Part shown: positions 1 to 10,826 of the stretch, piece after piece
Numbering within the stretch: position 1 is the first letter of the stretch
Layout: each line of letters starts with the position of its first letter
Origin: Xylogone sp. PMI_703
Lineage: Eukaryota; Ascomycota; Leotiomycetes
Length of the DNA stretch: 64,000 bases
Assembly: GCA_021399445.1 (NCBI GenBank)
Contig: JAJTUQ010000001.1
Span: 9,019,829 to 9,083,828, forward strand
Reading direction: 5' to 3'
Notes under the pieces: generated by a model
The model's input: only the letters and a program-made list of their open reading frames with translations
Database searches by the model: none
What the model was told of the DNA's origin: nothing
Program-made: the position numbers and the translations under genes

Positions 1-1740
1 ATACTCAAGTTAATAATATATGAATCAAGCCTTTCGTAAAACTTACAAATATGGTTTAACACTTTTTCATATGAAAAGAAGTTTACTTTATTAGTGTAAT
101 ATATGTCTTTAGCTGACCTCTTTAACATTATCGATAAAGCTTTTACGTATAATCTTACTAATAACTTAAATCTTCTACACTTGTTCTAGAATATATTCAG
201 CTTTGATCAAAGCTACTATTCAGGCTATTATATTTCATATCCTTTACATAAATCTTTCCAAAATTAAAAAGTTACCGTTGATCGTCAACTATGTTCTCTT
301 CCTCAGACGAATCACTCTCGTCAGATTAATCATTACATAGTTAGTCCACGAGACTTCTCCTAAGTATGATCTCTTTGGTTTTTATGATTATATTAGTCCA
401 TAATTACAATTCTTCAACTTCTTCAGGTAAGCCAGGCCAGCTAAGTACGTTGACGAAATAAAATCTTATTCCTATAATCTTCTATATAAAGTCTTTCTTG
501 ATATAGTATAACATAACTATACTGTCGGAAAAGTCTAATATAATGTCCATAAGATCTTGTAAACTCCATAAGATTAGTTATATCTCCTGGAAAACTTCCG
601 AGATAGTTTGAACAATCGTTATAGTCCTTTTAGTATATTATTTCATACATACATCTTTACAACGAAAACATACTCTGAATATACCTAAGTCTTTGAATAT
701 AATTCACTTCTAATGTTCTATCTTCTAATTAACAAATTCGTCTTGGAACAAATCCCAAAGATTACAGTCATATATTCTTTCCGTTATATACATATACTTT
801 AATGATCATATATTTTTTCAGAATCGCCACTATAAACAATTCCGGTTAAGTAAGGTCAATTCTGAACTCCCATTTCTCTATCTTTCCTTCCTATATTATA
901 TTACTGGCCATATTCGTCATATTGTCGGATATTAAAACATTCTTTGATATTTAGCGATCTAGATAAACCATATACAAATACTGATTACAAAAAGGCTTGA
1001 GTAACTTAAATAACAAAGCTAAATATACTTAAGTACATATGTATTTGCTAGAGAACAGTACACCGTAATCCTAAAGATCTTTCAATATATTCAAAGGCTC
1101 TAGTAACTTCTCTGGTCTTCCTAGGTACAGTTCTGGCTCCTGTTTCCTTCGATTCCTGCTCTTCTCTAATTACTACATATTCCCCCAGTATAAATCTTAT
1201 TTTCTTCAACTCTTATGTGTATATTACGAATATTTTCGGTCCATAAACAATTCGAATAGTTTTTTACAAAGTAAAGTTATTCAGAAAGTCGAATCGTGTT
1301 GTTCAAAAGTAAAGTAAGTTAAACTAAAAGTAAAAATATTAAAAATGTTAGAAGTAAAGTTTTTCAGGTTAAAAAAAGTATATTAAATCAGTAAAAAGTA
1401 TAAAAAGTATAACCAAAAATAAGTTACTGAGAATTAGCAAGAATTTGGTAAAGTCTTATAATTATACCACTTTCTTCCCTTCGACAATAACTTCGAATAT
1501 TAACCGAATTGATCAATATTCGAGAACTTAAAACTTTATAGTCTGACGACAACCAAAGTCCATTGTCTCGTATAAAACTTCCTGAACCGTAAGAGCAAAC
1601 AAATCGAGTATCTGATCTATATGTCTACTGATCAATATCAGTATACTCTAATAACGTATAACACGATCATAAACCTTTAGTTATAGATATACTAATTACC
1701 TTATATGAAAGTTAATTCTCTTTATCTCCGTACAGAGGTA
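1..1740 (-). pseudogene. Degraded minus-strand coding remnant, unidentified
   Basis: Read on the minus strand from about 1260 to 780, one frame stays coherent over about 160 codons. It includes stretches such as EYVVIREEQESKETGARTV and VTRAFEYIERSLGLRC, broken only by isolated TAA/TAG/TGA codons. That is the expected picture of a gene in which Trp and Gln codons were hit by RIP. Another minus-strand piece near 300-330 is acidic (SDESDSSEEEN). I do not recognise the family, and I saw no reverse transcriptase, integrase or DDE signature. It may be the gag or accessory ORF of a transposon cut by the window edge, or a decayed host gene. The start and the introns cannot be placed. Confidence 0.35.
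1296..1425. repeat. Low-complexity AAAGTA-rich tract
   Basis: Purine-rich simple sequence made of loosely repeated AAAGTA/AAAAGTAT units (for example AAAAGTATAAAAAGTATAA near 1395-1413). It lies upstream, in minus-strand terms, of the coherent frame described for 1-1740, so it could be intronic or promoter sequence of that remnant. Confidence 0.4.
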
Positions 1741-1830
1741 GGAGATATAGTAAAGCCTACGGCTTAACTATAGCTCCCACCCAATTAGGTCTAGCGTACA
1801 TATGATATTCACGTGATAGGATAATCCAAC
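1725..1830. repeat. Dispersed repeat with hairpin, also present at 14223-14296
   Basis: This block contains a near-perfect inverted repeat, arms 1741-1757 and 1761-1777 around a 3-nt loop, followed by TAGGTCTAGCGTACATAT and CACGTGATAGG. A second copy at 14223-14296 has the same order: a hairpin with CCGGAGG/CCTCCGG ends, then TAGGTTTAGCTTACATAC and CACGTGATAGG. The shared order suggests one mobile-element terminus (an LTR or TIR) or a promoter module seen twice. The family is not identified. Confidence 0.45.
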
Positions 1831-1849
1831 ACTTAAAGTATTATACTAC

Positions 1850-2585
1850 AAAATAAATTATTAGATTTTTTAAGAAATCTGATTTATTTATTTAAGATAA
1901 AATTATTAATATTATATAATAAAAGTTCATATTATTAAAATCAAAAACTTTTGTTTTATCTATAATATTAAAGTATATCTTAATAAGTTTATTAATTAAG
2001 TTATAACTAATTATAACTTATAATATATTTTTATAATTATTATTATATAATATATAAAGTATTTAACTTAAGATATTGTTATAAACTAACCAGGATATAT
2101 ATAAATAACTAAGTTATTACTCAGATCTTAGTTATATAACAGTTAAACTATTACTGAAATCTTAGGACCTAAACAGTCTTAGGATAAAATAAACTTCTAA
2201 AAGACTTACTTCAGGGACTAATAAGATCCCAGGAATTAGTTCTTAAGAATTAGGAATTCCTTAGAGTATAAGACTCTTAGAATTTAACGAATACCTAGAT
2301 TAGCTAAAATAATCAGCTAAATCAACATTGATCATTATAATTGGAAGGATTAGTAAAATCAAGACTAATTATACTAATCGAAGAAAAATATAGTCTTTAA
2401 TATTATTATATAAAGAATATAATTGACTATAGATAAGAGTTTCGTGTTCAACTTAATTAATTTATAGTATACTTACATTTTATAATAACTATCTTAAACT
2501 TTATAAAGTTATTCTTTTGCTCTTTACCTTTTTTTATCATTTGAGTAATAGATAACTCTTTATCTTAGTAAGAATGTTATAGATA
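1850..2585 (+). mobile_element. Degraded LTR fragment related to the 618-bp chromovirus LTR
   Basis: The right part (about 2430-2585) matches the 3' end of the LTR found intact at 51663-52280. It has AACTTAATTAATTTATAGTA, then TTTGAGTAATAG, and closes with GTAAGAATGTTATA, the family terminus. The left part is too AT-rich to align by eye, so the 5' end is uncertain. What follows at 2586 is not the gag leader of that family. This may therefore be a solo LTR or a diverged subfamily. Confidence 0.45.
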
Positions 2586-2599
2586 TAAAACTATTATTA

Positions 2600-4350
2600 G
2601 TATATTTTTACCTGATTAAACTAAAACGAAGTTTAACATTAACTCAAAGTAAGACAAAACATTAAGAAATTGATAACTTTCAGATCTTATGAACCCCGAA
2701 CTTTGTAATTGGCTAGATCGGCGACTGGGTGTTGTATCGGTTCGTGAGTAGTGTAATTAAAAAGTTAACTCTGAGACTTGTGTATATATATAGTCCTCGT
2801 CAGTGTACGATGTCCGGTCGTCGAGATATCCAGTTCAGAAATGTAAAATAATTATCTTTTTGACTTTGTAACTTAATATCTCGATGACTAAATATCATAC
2901 ATACATATAACCAGCATTGTTCGATAAGCTACTCGATTCTCTACGAACATAAGAAGCTTCGTCGTAACTCGTAGTACCACTGAGATATGTTACTATAAAG
3001 ATAAAGTGTCACGAAAAAATAAAACATTATACTATGAGTACGAGCTACCTGAGGTGTTATACTATAGAATAGGCCATTAAAAGGAATTAATTAAGTAGTC
3101 GAAATCTAAAGATTCTATAGTATACTAAACCGCCTTATTATACTAATACTTATATAACTAAAATATACTTATATCTAGAGATTATATACAATATATAAGA
3201 TGAACTAAAAACGTAAGTAATACAATATTATACTTTTTGGCTAATAAAGCGAACTTAGGAGTAATATAACTATTCTGGTTATCTATAAGAAGAAGTTTAT
3301 ATAATTAAGTTAGACTAGTATTTGTATAATTGATAAAGTATTAAAAGAACTAAAAACTAATAAGATATATTATATAGCCATTATCTGACAATTTTACTAA
3401 TTTAGAGCTTTGTAAAGTATTCTCTTGATATTATGATTGTATATAATATTTGTTTTTTATAATAATCACAGGTAAGATAATAACTTTATTATTAGTACAT
3501 ATAACTTCTATTAAAGTAATTGATCGTCTGTTTTCTAGGCTCAAAGAATAAAGCTATTAAATATTAAAAATAACATTTTATAGTATAAAAATGTAAAGGA
3601 GAAGTTTTACTTCAGTAACGTAAGTAAGAACTAATACTTCTACCTCTCTAGGACAACTAATTCGAAACCCTGATTTGTCGAAATTATACAGATATTTTTC
3701 TATAAATATTATACTTATTCATTATACTTCTGTATTACTTGAATCAATCTTCAACATCTTTATAGTCTTATACAACAATTTTATTATTCTATCGGTTTAG
3801 TCTTGATCTTGTGGAAATATAGTTAAGATTTCTACTACTTGCCGAACTAACTAAGAGATAGAGTAAACTGAAGTGATTCTTTGTGTATAAAGTATATTGC
3901 TCCGTATATAAGCTCTTTCGTAGATAATTAACAGTTTTGTAACAGTGATCTGATATACGTATGTATGACTTCCCCTTGAGTAGCTGTTAATATCTTGTTA
4001 TGGCCACCACTTGGCTTCGGAATGAATCTACCCCTCCTTCTAGCAGTAGCCAGAGTAGTTCTATTAACTTGAAAGATTATAACAGCTATAGAGGTACTCT
4101 CTTCGGGGTTATCTAAAAGTCATTGCTTAGCTTCAAGGATATACTCTTTAAGGGGTTAAGATGCTATATTGTCGTTATGGATATTGTTGTAACACTGGGG
4201 GTAGTGAAGATATTTGGAATTTTGTATGTAAATCGTATAGAAAAAAAAAAAGTGTGTCATTTGCTTCCGTGTGTCAGCTGCTTCCACCGACTACAAGGAG
4301 ACCGCAGTTTCAAAAGTCGGCTGCACTAGCCATAGTGAGAGTAGCCGACG
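2600..4350 (-). pseudogene. pogo/Fot1-like DDE transposase, RIP-degraded
   Basis: DNA-transposon transposase of the Tc1/mariner superfamily, pogo/Fot1 branch (CENP-B-type helix-turn-helix plus DDE_1 domain). On the minus strand the N-terminal part (about 4140-3960) reads ILEAKQ*LLDNPEESTS, then NRTTLATARRRGRFIPKPSG, typical of the HTH region. The catalytic domain follows in a second frame: NFDKSGFR (first Asp near 3678), LENRRSITLIEV, LLLIDNQNSYITPKF (second Asp near 3281) and SLDISIFWLYKYWYNKAV (third Asp near 3174; W restores stops). Family members usually read NxDETGF here, so the E-to-K change is a RIP transition. A frame change near 3780-3720, a disrupted stretch near 3540-3600 and many in-frame stops show it is dead. 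The C-terminus shifts frame again below 3000. TIRs were not securely found. Confidence 0.85.
4316..4349. repeat. Short hairpin at the transposase 5' side
   Basis: Arms GTCGGCT (4316-4322) and AGCCGAC (4343-4349) enclose about 20 nt. The position just upstream of the pogo-like transposase N-terminus would suit a subterminal or terminal inverted repeat of that element. No matching copy was found at its other end. Confidence 0.3.
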
Positions 4351-7300
4351 ATTAATTTATAAGTACGTTAAACAAAAGAACAGAAATTACATTGATTAAC
4401 AACCTAGACAAGTCCTTTGGGTGGGGGAGTACGTACTTCGCAAGGTAATATACTCTTATTCACCTTCTCTGCTTGAATGGAGGACGTGCCGGCTGATGTG
4501 TTATTCTACGTATAAGTTGTGTTAATAAACTAAGAAACAGCTTAGGTATTACAGATCTTCTCTAGCCGAGTGCAAGAGCATTTAAGGTGACATCAGTGCA
4601 TTTCCGGTTGGAATTCCGCGGCACCAAATCCAGAAGGTTGCTCTTTATGCGAGGCCATTGAGTATATTCAAGCCATGCTAAATCCCCGAAATATACATTA
4701 CCGAAACATACATTACCGAAACGTGCAGCTCCGTGGGTCTCTAGCCTCGAGCACTGCGGAAAGTAAAACAGCCACAATATCCTGTCGTCAGCAAATGACA
4801 CTATTATCAACGATAGAGCAACTGAGAACATTCTCGGAGATAGATTGATCGGAAAAGGGCAACCAGGGATAAAGATGCTTTTGAACGTCTCCGATTTTCT
4901 ACCTCAGAAAGATCTTGTCCGGAGTGCGTGCAGACTGTACTTGTCTCTCGGCTCCGCATCTGCAGTGCTGGCTTCCTGGTTTTCGTATTTGCGTCTACAA
5001 ATCCCCCGAACCTCCCTCAAGCAGCTTATATCCGATCGCAACGTCAAAGATAGTGTGTCCAATGTATTCAACAGTACAAAGGGAGAAACCCGCGGATTCG
5101 AGAATAAAGGGGGGGAAAATGAAATGAGATAAGAGCGGAGCTACTCCATAGAGGAACACTGATAAAGAGCGCAAACCCTATGTCATAACCAAGGGGAGCT
5201 GTTTACGGTGTCTAAGTAACTTGTAACTAATAATCCAAAATGTAACCTCCGCTCTAACATGTTATCGCCTATAGTTTTTCTCTCGCTCACATGAATCTGT
5301 TATACCAAATCAGTGGGCCTTTATTGTAAAATTTAAAATTATGCTCAGCACTGTTACAAATGATTGAGGAACTGAAGCGTTCAATATTTAAAATCATACT
5401 AGAATAGCTTGTAGTATTATGAAGATTCATTTTACAAAATATTACGGTTGTTGAGTTTGTTGTGTAGTGATTTTGTTCAGTTTTTATGGAAAACAGTTTG
5501 TGTGGAACTATATACCGTAATGAAATAATTCTTGGCATCTTCCTCCGGGCGCCTCTTCTTATATTCTCTCTATTTCTTCTCCGATTCTCCCATTCTAACA
5601 AGATGAGAACCCCTGCGACTCCAAGGTTTTGCCGTGCTAATTCATAGTGAAGAGACTTACGTAGCATACATACTAATGAGCGAATCTTAAGAGCTTGCTA
5701 TTTTCATAGCGTTGTTGAGGCGCGTTGACGATTTCGGGAAGATCTCCTATTATCTCTTGTTCACACGCTCCTCTAAGAAGCTCGAATTCCTAGTGTGATG
5801 GGGACATGGTGCAGAGTTTGATTGCCACTTCCGCTCACATTGAAGGCTCGAGGGCTCTAGTACCCTTTGATCAAAGGGAAGTTTACGGTGACCGATGTTT
5901 CTCATTCATATTTTGACGACCATCAACATGAGCACTTTATGAGCCGAAGTATGTAACTACATTATATCCCTTGTGTACCTTGGGGCTGTCGGGCAGCCCA
6001 CTGTCCTGAATATATATGGGCGTAACAGTTTTTTGACTATCTGAAAAGCCCAAGGAAACGGAATCTTGGAGTAATGTGTTGATGTTTGTTTTAATGAATC
6101 CTTCTTGCCTTTCAAGACCCTGAGTCCACCTAGGATCCTGCTTTGCCAGCTTTTCTGCCAACCCGTTACCTTAATCTAGAACCCCGCACCCTTGGCTTTG
6201 GCAAGTCTTTAGATGATGATGTGCAAGCCCGACAAAGCTGCCGAGAAGGGTTCATCACCAGAACTATATTGACTGGACTCTAGTAGTCAACTATGTGGTG
6301 TTATGATTGCGTATTCCTGCTTTTTTTGTGTTTTTTTGACAACATCCTCGAAATTGGATTAGTAGAAGTGCGTTGAATATCATGCCACTTTCTTGTAGCT
6401 CCTCCCCTAAAACTTAGTTTATCAATCTACCAAGGCGTATCCCCCAAGTCCCACCCAGGTACCGTTCCTGAAATGCGATTAAAGATCTGTTAAACCATTG
6501 CGGAGCTGCTGGATTATGTCATTCGAGATTTCAAAGCGGTAAATTTTATTCGAAAAGAGTAAGAGAACTCCTGAAAAGGACGGTTTTGATAGCTTTTAGA
6601 TGGAGAGTAAACGGATATCTGCTTCCCGTTGGTAGTCGGGTTTTGAATCCGTTAAACTACTCAAGTAAACTTAAGCTGTGTAGCCCATTTGGGTTTAACG
6701 TTCTCACCTCGGGTAACACACCAAAGTGGTCCGTCTGGTCCGTCCTTGGAACACTTTTGATATAGGTAGGAACCAAGAAATCAATAGCACTTAGCTTGGA
6801 TTATAATAGGAGTGTATTACTAAGTCATATTTCATCGTCAACGCTAAAGAAGTGCTCATCCACTTCATTCACATCAGATTGAGAATTAACGGGTCTCCGG
6901 GCTCCCAATGACTGAGAAACCGATGGAATATGTTTATGCACCACCTCCGTCATATACAACAGCTAAGCTGACTACCACCACCAAGCACTGAGAGACACAT
7001 CTTTGGTCCAGGTCTGTCCTATTCAATTCTTCGATCCCGAGATCCAGCAGAAAATCTCATGAGGGTGTAGACTTGTTCGTCTGTGGTAATGGTCACGAGC
7101 TCTTTCATCTACGTCATGTTTAGCAACTTCCTCGCAATCGGTCACTGAAAACTTGTCAGCTGAGAATATTGCTGTAAGAATGGCACCGGAAGCTAATTAA
7201 CATCCGTGGTTAGCAACCTGGTGACGATCCACACTGCCCGCCGTGCATTGGCATCAACAAGGGTAAACATACCCTGTTAGCCATATGAACAACAACCTCG

Positions 7301-7850
7301 CTTTGCAACTATACGTTAACACAAATTACAAAACATGTAAGACGACTCGGAATCACATGAAACTATCTAAGCATTCTCCTTATACAAAAGCCGCTTGAAA
7401 AGCGTGGCGGTTTTTGATTCCGACTCTTATTATGACACGTTTGCCTACCATCAACTCATCATCAATCTCCAGTGGCAAAAATTTGAGAGCAGAGAACAGA
7501 CAATTATTCTTGTAGTAATTATTTCGTAATAAATCCCTTCTATGACATTATCATGTGATACACTATATTGCAATACTTCTGTGCATAGTAGAAGACATGA
7601 AAAACAAACTCCTTCCTATATGGCTAGAGCCGCCGGTTGGACATATCTGGGTATGAAGTAGCTTTTTATTGGGAGGTGGTACTATTAGTATAGTTGATCA
7701 AGATAAAGTCAGATGAGTGCATTACATTGCTAGTCTCATAAGTTGAGACAGTGGCTTAGAACGGGCCGTTAATCATAAGGAAGACGACACCAATTTCGCG
7801 TTCTATGGAGCTTCCTAGTTAAATTTCCTTTCCTCCCTTTTCCTCCCTTA
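4350..7850. other. Non-repetitive island without a convincing gene
   Basis: Base composition is clearly more GC-balanced than the flanking transposon DNA. Short open frames occur (for example 126 codons at 5287-5667 minus and 74 codons at 5937-6161 minus), but none shows a recognisable domain, signal peptide, good splice context or repeat structure. They are most likely chance frames. Intergenic DNA or decayed single-copy genes are both possible. Confidence 0.5.
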
Positions 7851-7859
7851 TTATCGTCT

Positions 7860-8900
7860 ATTATCTCACTCAGCGGATACCTTCCTCGCATGGTTTTGGA
7901 TATATCGTCTACACCTGTGCCACTCCTTCTGTCACGTATCAGCCAATCTTATATTCAAACAACCGTTATTATGATACAGAATTCAGTCGAAGCTGCCTTG
8001 AAGAGCAAGACCTTGCTCCTTCCCATAGCAACACCGGTGCTCCCTCCAACTCCTCTTGTTAGTATCAGCTGTCACTAAGATATTGTCAAGCAGGGATAAT
8101 TACTAACTGATTTAGCCAACTCCTCATGTCTTCGAGAAGATTCATAGAGATGGCGTCATAACTCTATGGGTATGTAACGGATACTTATTTGCTTGTGCTC
8201 AACCGGAGTTTGCCCACCCACTAACCTTGAGTAAGGTAACTTTTGCTATCATACTTGCCATCGCCCTCATCTTTTTATTCCTAGCTTAGGAAACCATAGT
8301 AGTATGTTGAATTATTTTTTGATAGTGCTGAGACGTCTATCTCCTAATAAAATGACTCTAGCAAAAATATTTATTCCATATCCACTAGTTTTGATATTCG
8401 TCTTTATAACGATAGTCTACTTCACCATGGCAACCAGTGACGTGAGTACCTACATACACCCTAAACATGTAAATACCTGAAACCCTATAGATAGAATTAC
8501 GAAAGCGTATGTCTTCCATCAAATCTCTCTTGTAGGCCTGCTATCTACAATAGGCTTTAACCACTTCGCTCCAGATTTATAACCTGGCCTTCTTCGCCGG
8601 CCTCAATGAAGTTAGCATTCTCGCCGTTTTCTAACAGCCCCATGGCCTGGTTGCCGGACATATGCCATCTTGAAGTCAGGTTGCTTCTCTATAGTAATCA
8701 TTGTCCGACTTGTCATCCTCTACTAGCTAGTCCCGTCCGCCTATCATGTTATCCTTGTGTGTGAAAGTACAACAATTAAATCTACTTCTCCCTTGTCATA
8801 TTTAATTTCATCATCAAGGCACTTATTATATTCTATGAGTTCTAGATGATAGGGCCGGTAAGTGGAGTGTTGATATTGTCACATACAGTACGGGACCGCG
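7860..8900 (+). pseudogene. Possible remnant of a membrane-protein gene
   Basis: Several plus-strand pieces in different frames are strongly hydrophobic: TFAIILAIALIFLFLA at about 8229-8286, IPYPLVLIFVFITIVYF at about 8372-8430, and NLAFFAGLNEVSILAVF at about 8579-8629. Stops and frame changes separate them. An upstream stretch near 7890-8060 reads YIVYTCATPSVTYQPILYSN. The spacing suits a multi-pass membrane protein with introns, or its decayed relic, but no family is recognised and chance hydrophobic frames cannot be excluded. Confidence 0.25.
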
Positions 8901-8922
8901 GTGCCCTACAGCAGTACCCCCT
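8885..8922. repeat. Copy 1 of a short repeat shared with the MITE interior
   Basis: About 38 bp (core GTGCCCTACAGCAGTACC) matches 9487-9525 inside the MITE (core GTGCCTTATAACAGTACC). The differences are nearly all C-to-T or G-to-A. This outside copy keeps the GC-rich version and the inside copy looks RIP-mutated, so they are probably members of one repeat family. Confidence 0.45.
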
Positions 8923-9070
8923 TACTACAAACAAGCAATCAGCTATGAGTCTACATGTATGATTACCCCATCTGTTTAAGAGCTTTTATGCACTTCTACC
9001 AGATGGAGCGACAATAAGCTTCCAAAGCTGTAAATAAATATCCTAATTGCAAACTGTATGATTTTTGTTA

Positions 9071-9795
9071 CAGTATGTGGACACAAGTCTACGCGCAAAC
9101 ACGAAAATTCGTGAATCCGCGTCATCCTCCTTCGCCCAGCCTTTTATACAAACCAATGCCACGGGCTCCCAGGAACACTTAAACCCCCTTTAAAGGAGTT
9201 ATCCCCTAATCAAAGCTCTCGAATTTGTGAAGTTAAAACAAATGGAGCTAAAATAACTAAAATTACGCACGTTAAAAGTTATGCTAGGTTAATTGTACAT
9301 GCTGTACTTACTAATGCTCAAAACGAAGCCTTTTGTATCTTCAAACTATAACATGATACGTTTGCTTTATTGACTTTACTTGATTAAGAGTTTACCTTTA
9401 AAACTATAGGAGTAAATCTTAAGATTACTACAACTCAATTAAAGTATGTAAATTAGATAAATGTAAACTAATCCACATATGATAAAGGAAAGCAGTGCCT
9501 TATAACAGTACCTTTTTACTTACAAGTGTAAATTACCTGTCACTGCATTATAAACAATTAATTAATTATAAATCACCACCTGTAATATCTTCACTTGTTG
9601 AGAGTGTTTATGAACAGTTCAAGGTGGAGTGATAATATTAATTATATATTATACACTTAATTTTGATCTTAGTACAATACTTTATTTTTTTAAATTAAAA
9701 TTAAATTAGGTGAATAATTACAATTTGAAGGTAGTAAAATTATATTGTGAAAAAGGCTATTTTTAGCATGCGTGTAGACTTATGTCCAGCCACTG
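9071..9795. mobile_element. MITE-like element with TA target duplication
   Basis: Terminal inverted repeats of about 26 bp: left 9071-9096 begins CAGTATGTGGACACAAGTCT; right 9770-9795, read on the minus strand, begins CAGTGGCTGGACATAAGTCT. 21 of 26 positions agree. The element is flanked by TA on both sides (9069-9070 and 9796-9797), as expected for Tc1/mariner insertions. The 725-bp interior has no transposase frame, so it would be non-autonomous. The left 130 bp is GC-balanced while the rest is very AT-rich. It is not obviously derived from the pogo-like element at 2600-4350. Confidence 0.65.
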
Positions 9796-9797
9796 TA

Positions 9798-10159
9798 TAA
9801 AAGTTGGTTACATATTCCCAGGCAATAATAGTATCTATAACATATAAACAAATTTTCGATAGACCACTAAATTAATAAGTTAATCTACAAGACTGATGAT
9901 CCAACGAATTAATTAGCATTGATTTGATTTGCTCAATGGATTTTTAAGTCTTTAATTCAGTTAGATTGATGCCTTCTAATCAAAATAAATTAGATCAATT
10001 CCAACACTGATCTACACAAAAACATGATTATTTACTTGATACATCAAAACATGTTTTAGTCGGACCCTGAAGTTAAACAACTGTGAGGTTTGTGGATTAA
10101 CTGTAATAATAAACCTGAGCAGTACTTGGTAAATCGTCTACTTTATTCCTAATTCTTTC
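9798..10159. other. Intergenic, 3' side of the GPI-protein gene
   Basis: AT-rich sequence between the MITE and the stop codon of the minus-strand GPI-anchored protein gene. It presumably contains that gene's 3' UTR. No ORF or repeat was recognised. Confidence 0.5.
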
Positions 10160-10826
10160 TTACAGCGAAAATACTGCAGCCAGTATGACAACACCTGTCC
10201 AAGCTTTCTTAATATACAGGGTGTCTGCAGCTGCTTCTGAAGTGGCACTAGAAGGCGCACTACTCTTCGTCGATGAGCCTTCTACACAATCACACAAATT
10301 AATAACTCATTCGATACACTGAGTTTAAGCAATACTAACTAGCAGCTTGCGTCACAGTTGCAGAAGTTGCTTCAACAGACTTCTTAGGTGCAGAACCACT
10401 TGTGGCAGTTGCGGATGGGATGGATGCAGAAACGACTGTTGCCGAGGAAAGGCAAGCCTTCTGGCAGTTCTCATAAGCAAGATTGTCTACAGCTGTACCA
10501 TTCCCATGGGGGCAGGCAGAAATACACTCGATTGTATGGTTCTGCTCGGCATAGCCTTCCAAGGAGAGGGTAATACAGTTCGCTCTGCAAGTAGTATCCG
10601 TAGCAGCGCCTGCAAAGTTGTAAATTACTGTATAACAAGAGGGTTATGCATGGATATGCTCACAAGAAGCTAAGCAAGATGCCTCAGAAGATTGTGCTGG
10701 GCTTAAGCTCACGGTGGTTGGAGCACCGACCGATGATGAAATGGAAAATGTATAAGTAGCGTTTGATTGCGCTTTTGCAAAAAGAACGAGTAGATTGTTC
10801 AGAACGAGGATAGTGCTGAAATGCAT
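10160..10826 (-). CDS. Cysteine-rich secreted GPI-anchored protein, three exons
   Basis: Gene model: exon 1 10826-10664, intron 10663-10610 (GTGAGC...TTTGCAG, 54 bp), exon 2 10609-10340, intron 10339-10282 (GTTAGT...GTGTAG, 58 bp), exon 3 10281-10160. This gives 555 nt, 184 residues, with frames joining correctly. Residues 1-20 are a signal peptide (MHFSTILVLNNLLVLFAKAQ). The core carries paired cysteines (SCLASCAATDTTCRANC, ECISACPHGNGT, NCQKACLSS) with NxT sites, then a Ser/Thr/Ala-rich spacer and a hydrophobic end (WTGVVILAAVFSL) typical of a GPI-attachment signal. I infer a cell-wall or plasma-membrane anchored protein. Similar Cys-rich/GNGT/Ser-rich fungal proteins are known to me only as hypothetical. 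The gene has no RIP-type stops, unlike the flanking repeats, and looks intact. Ignoring the introns would give two truncated products and lose the GPI tail. Confidence 0.8.

Noticed and set aside
4562..5132. Overlapping frames of 89, 95 and 70 codons
   Set aside because: No signal peptide, domain or splice support; overlapping frames on both strands in balanced-composition DNA are expected by chance.
5287..5667. 126-codon minus-strand frame
   Set aside because: Longest frame of the island but of biased, low-complexity composition, with no recognisable family and no supporting start context.
10347..10673. Plus-strand frames of 108 and 61 codons
   Set aside because: They are antisense shadows of the spliced GPI-protein gene.
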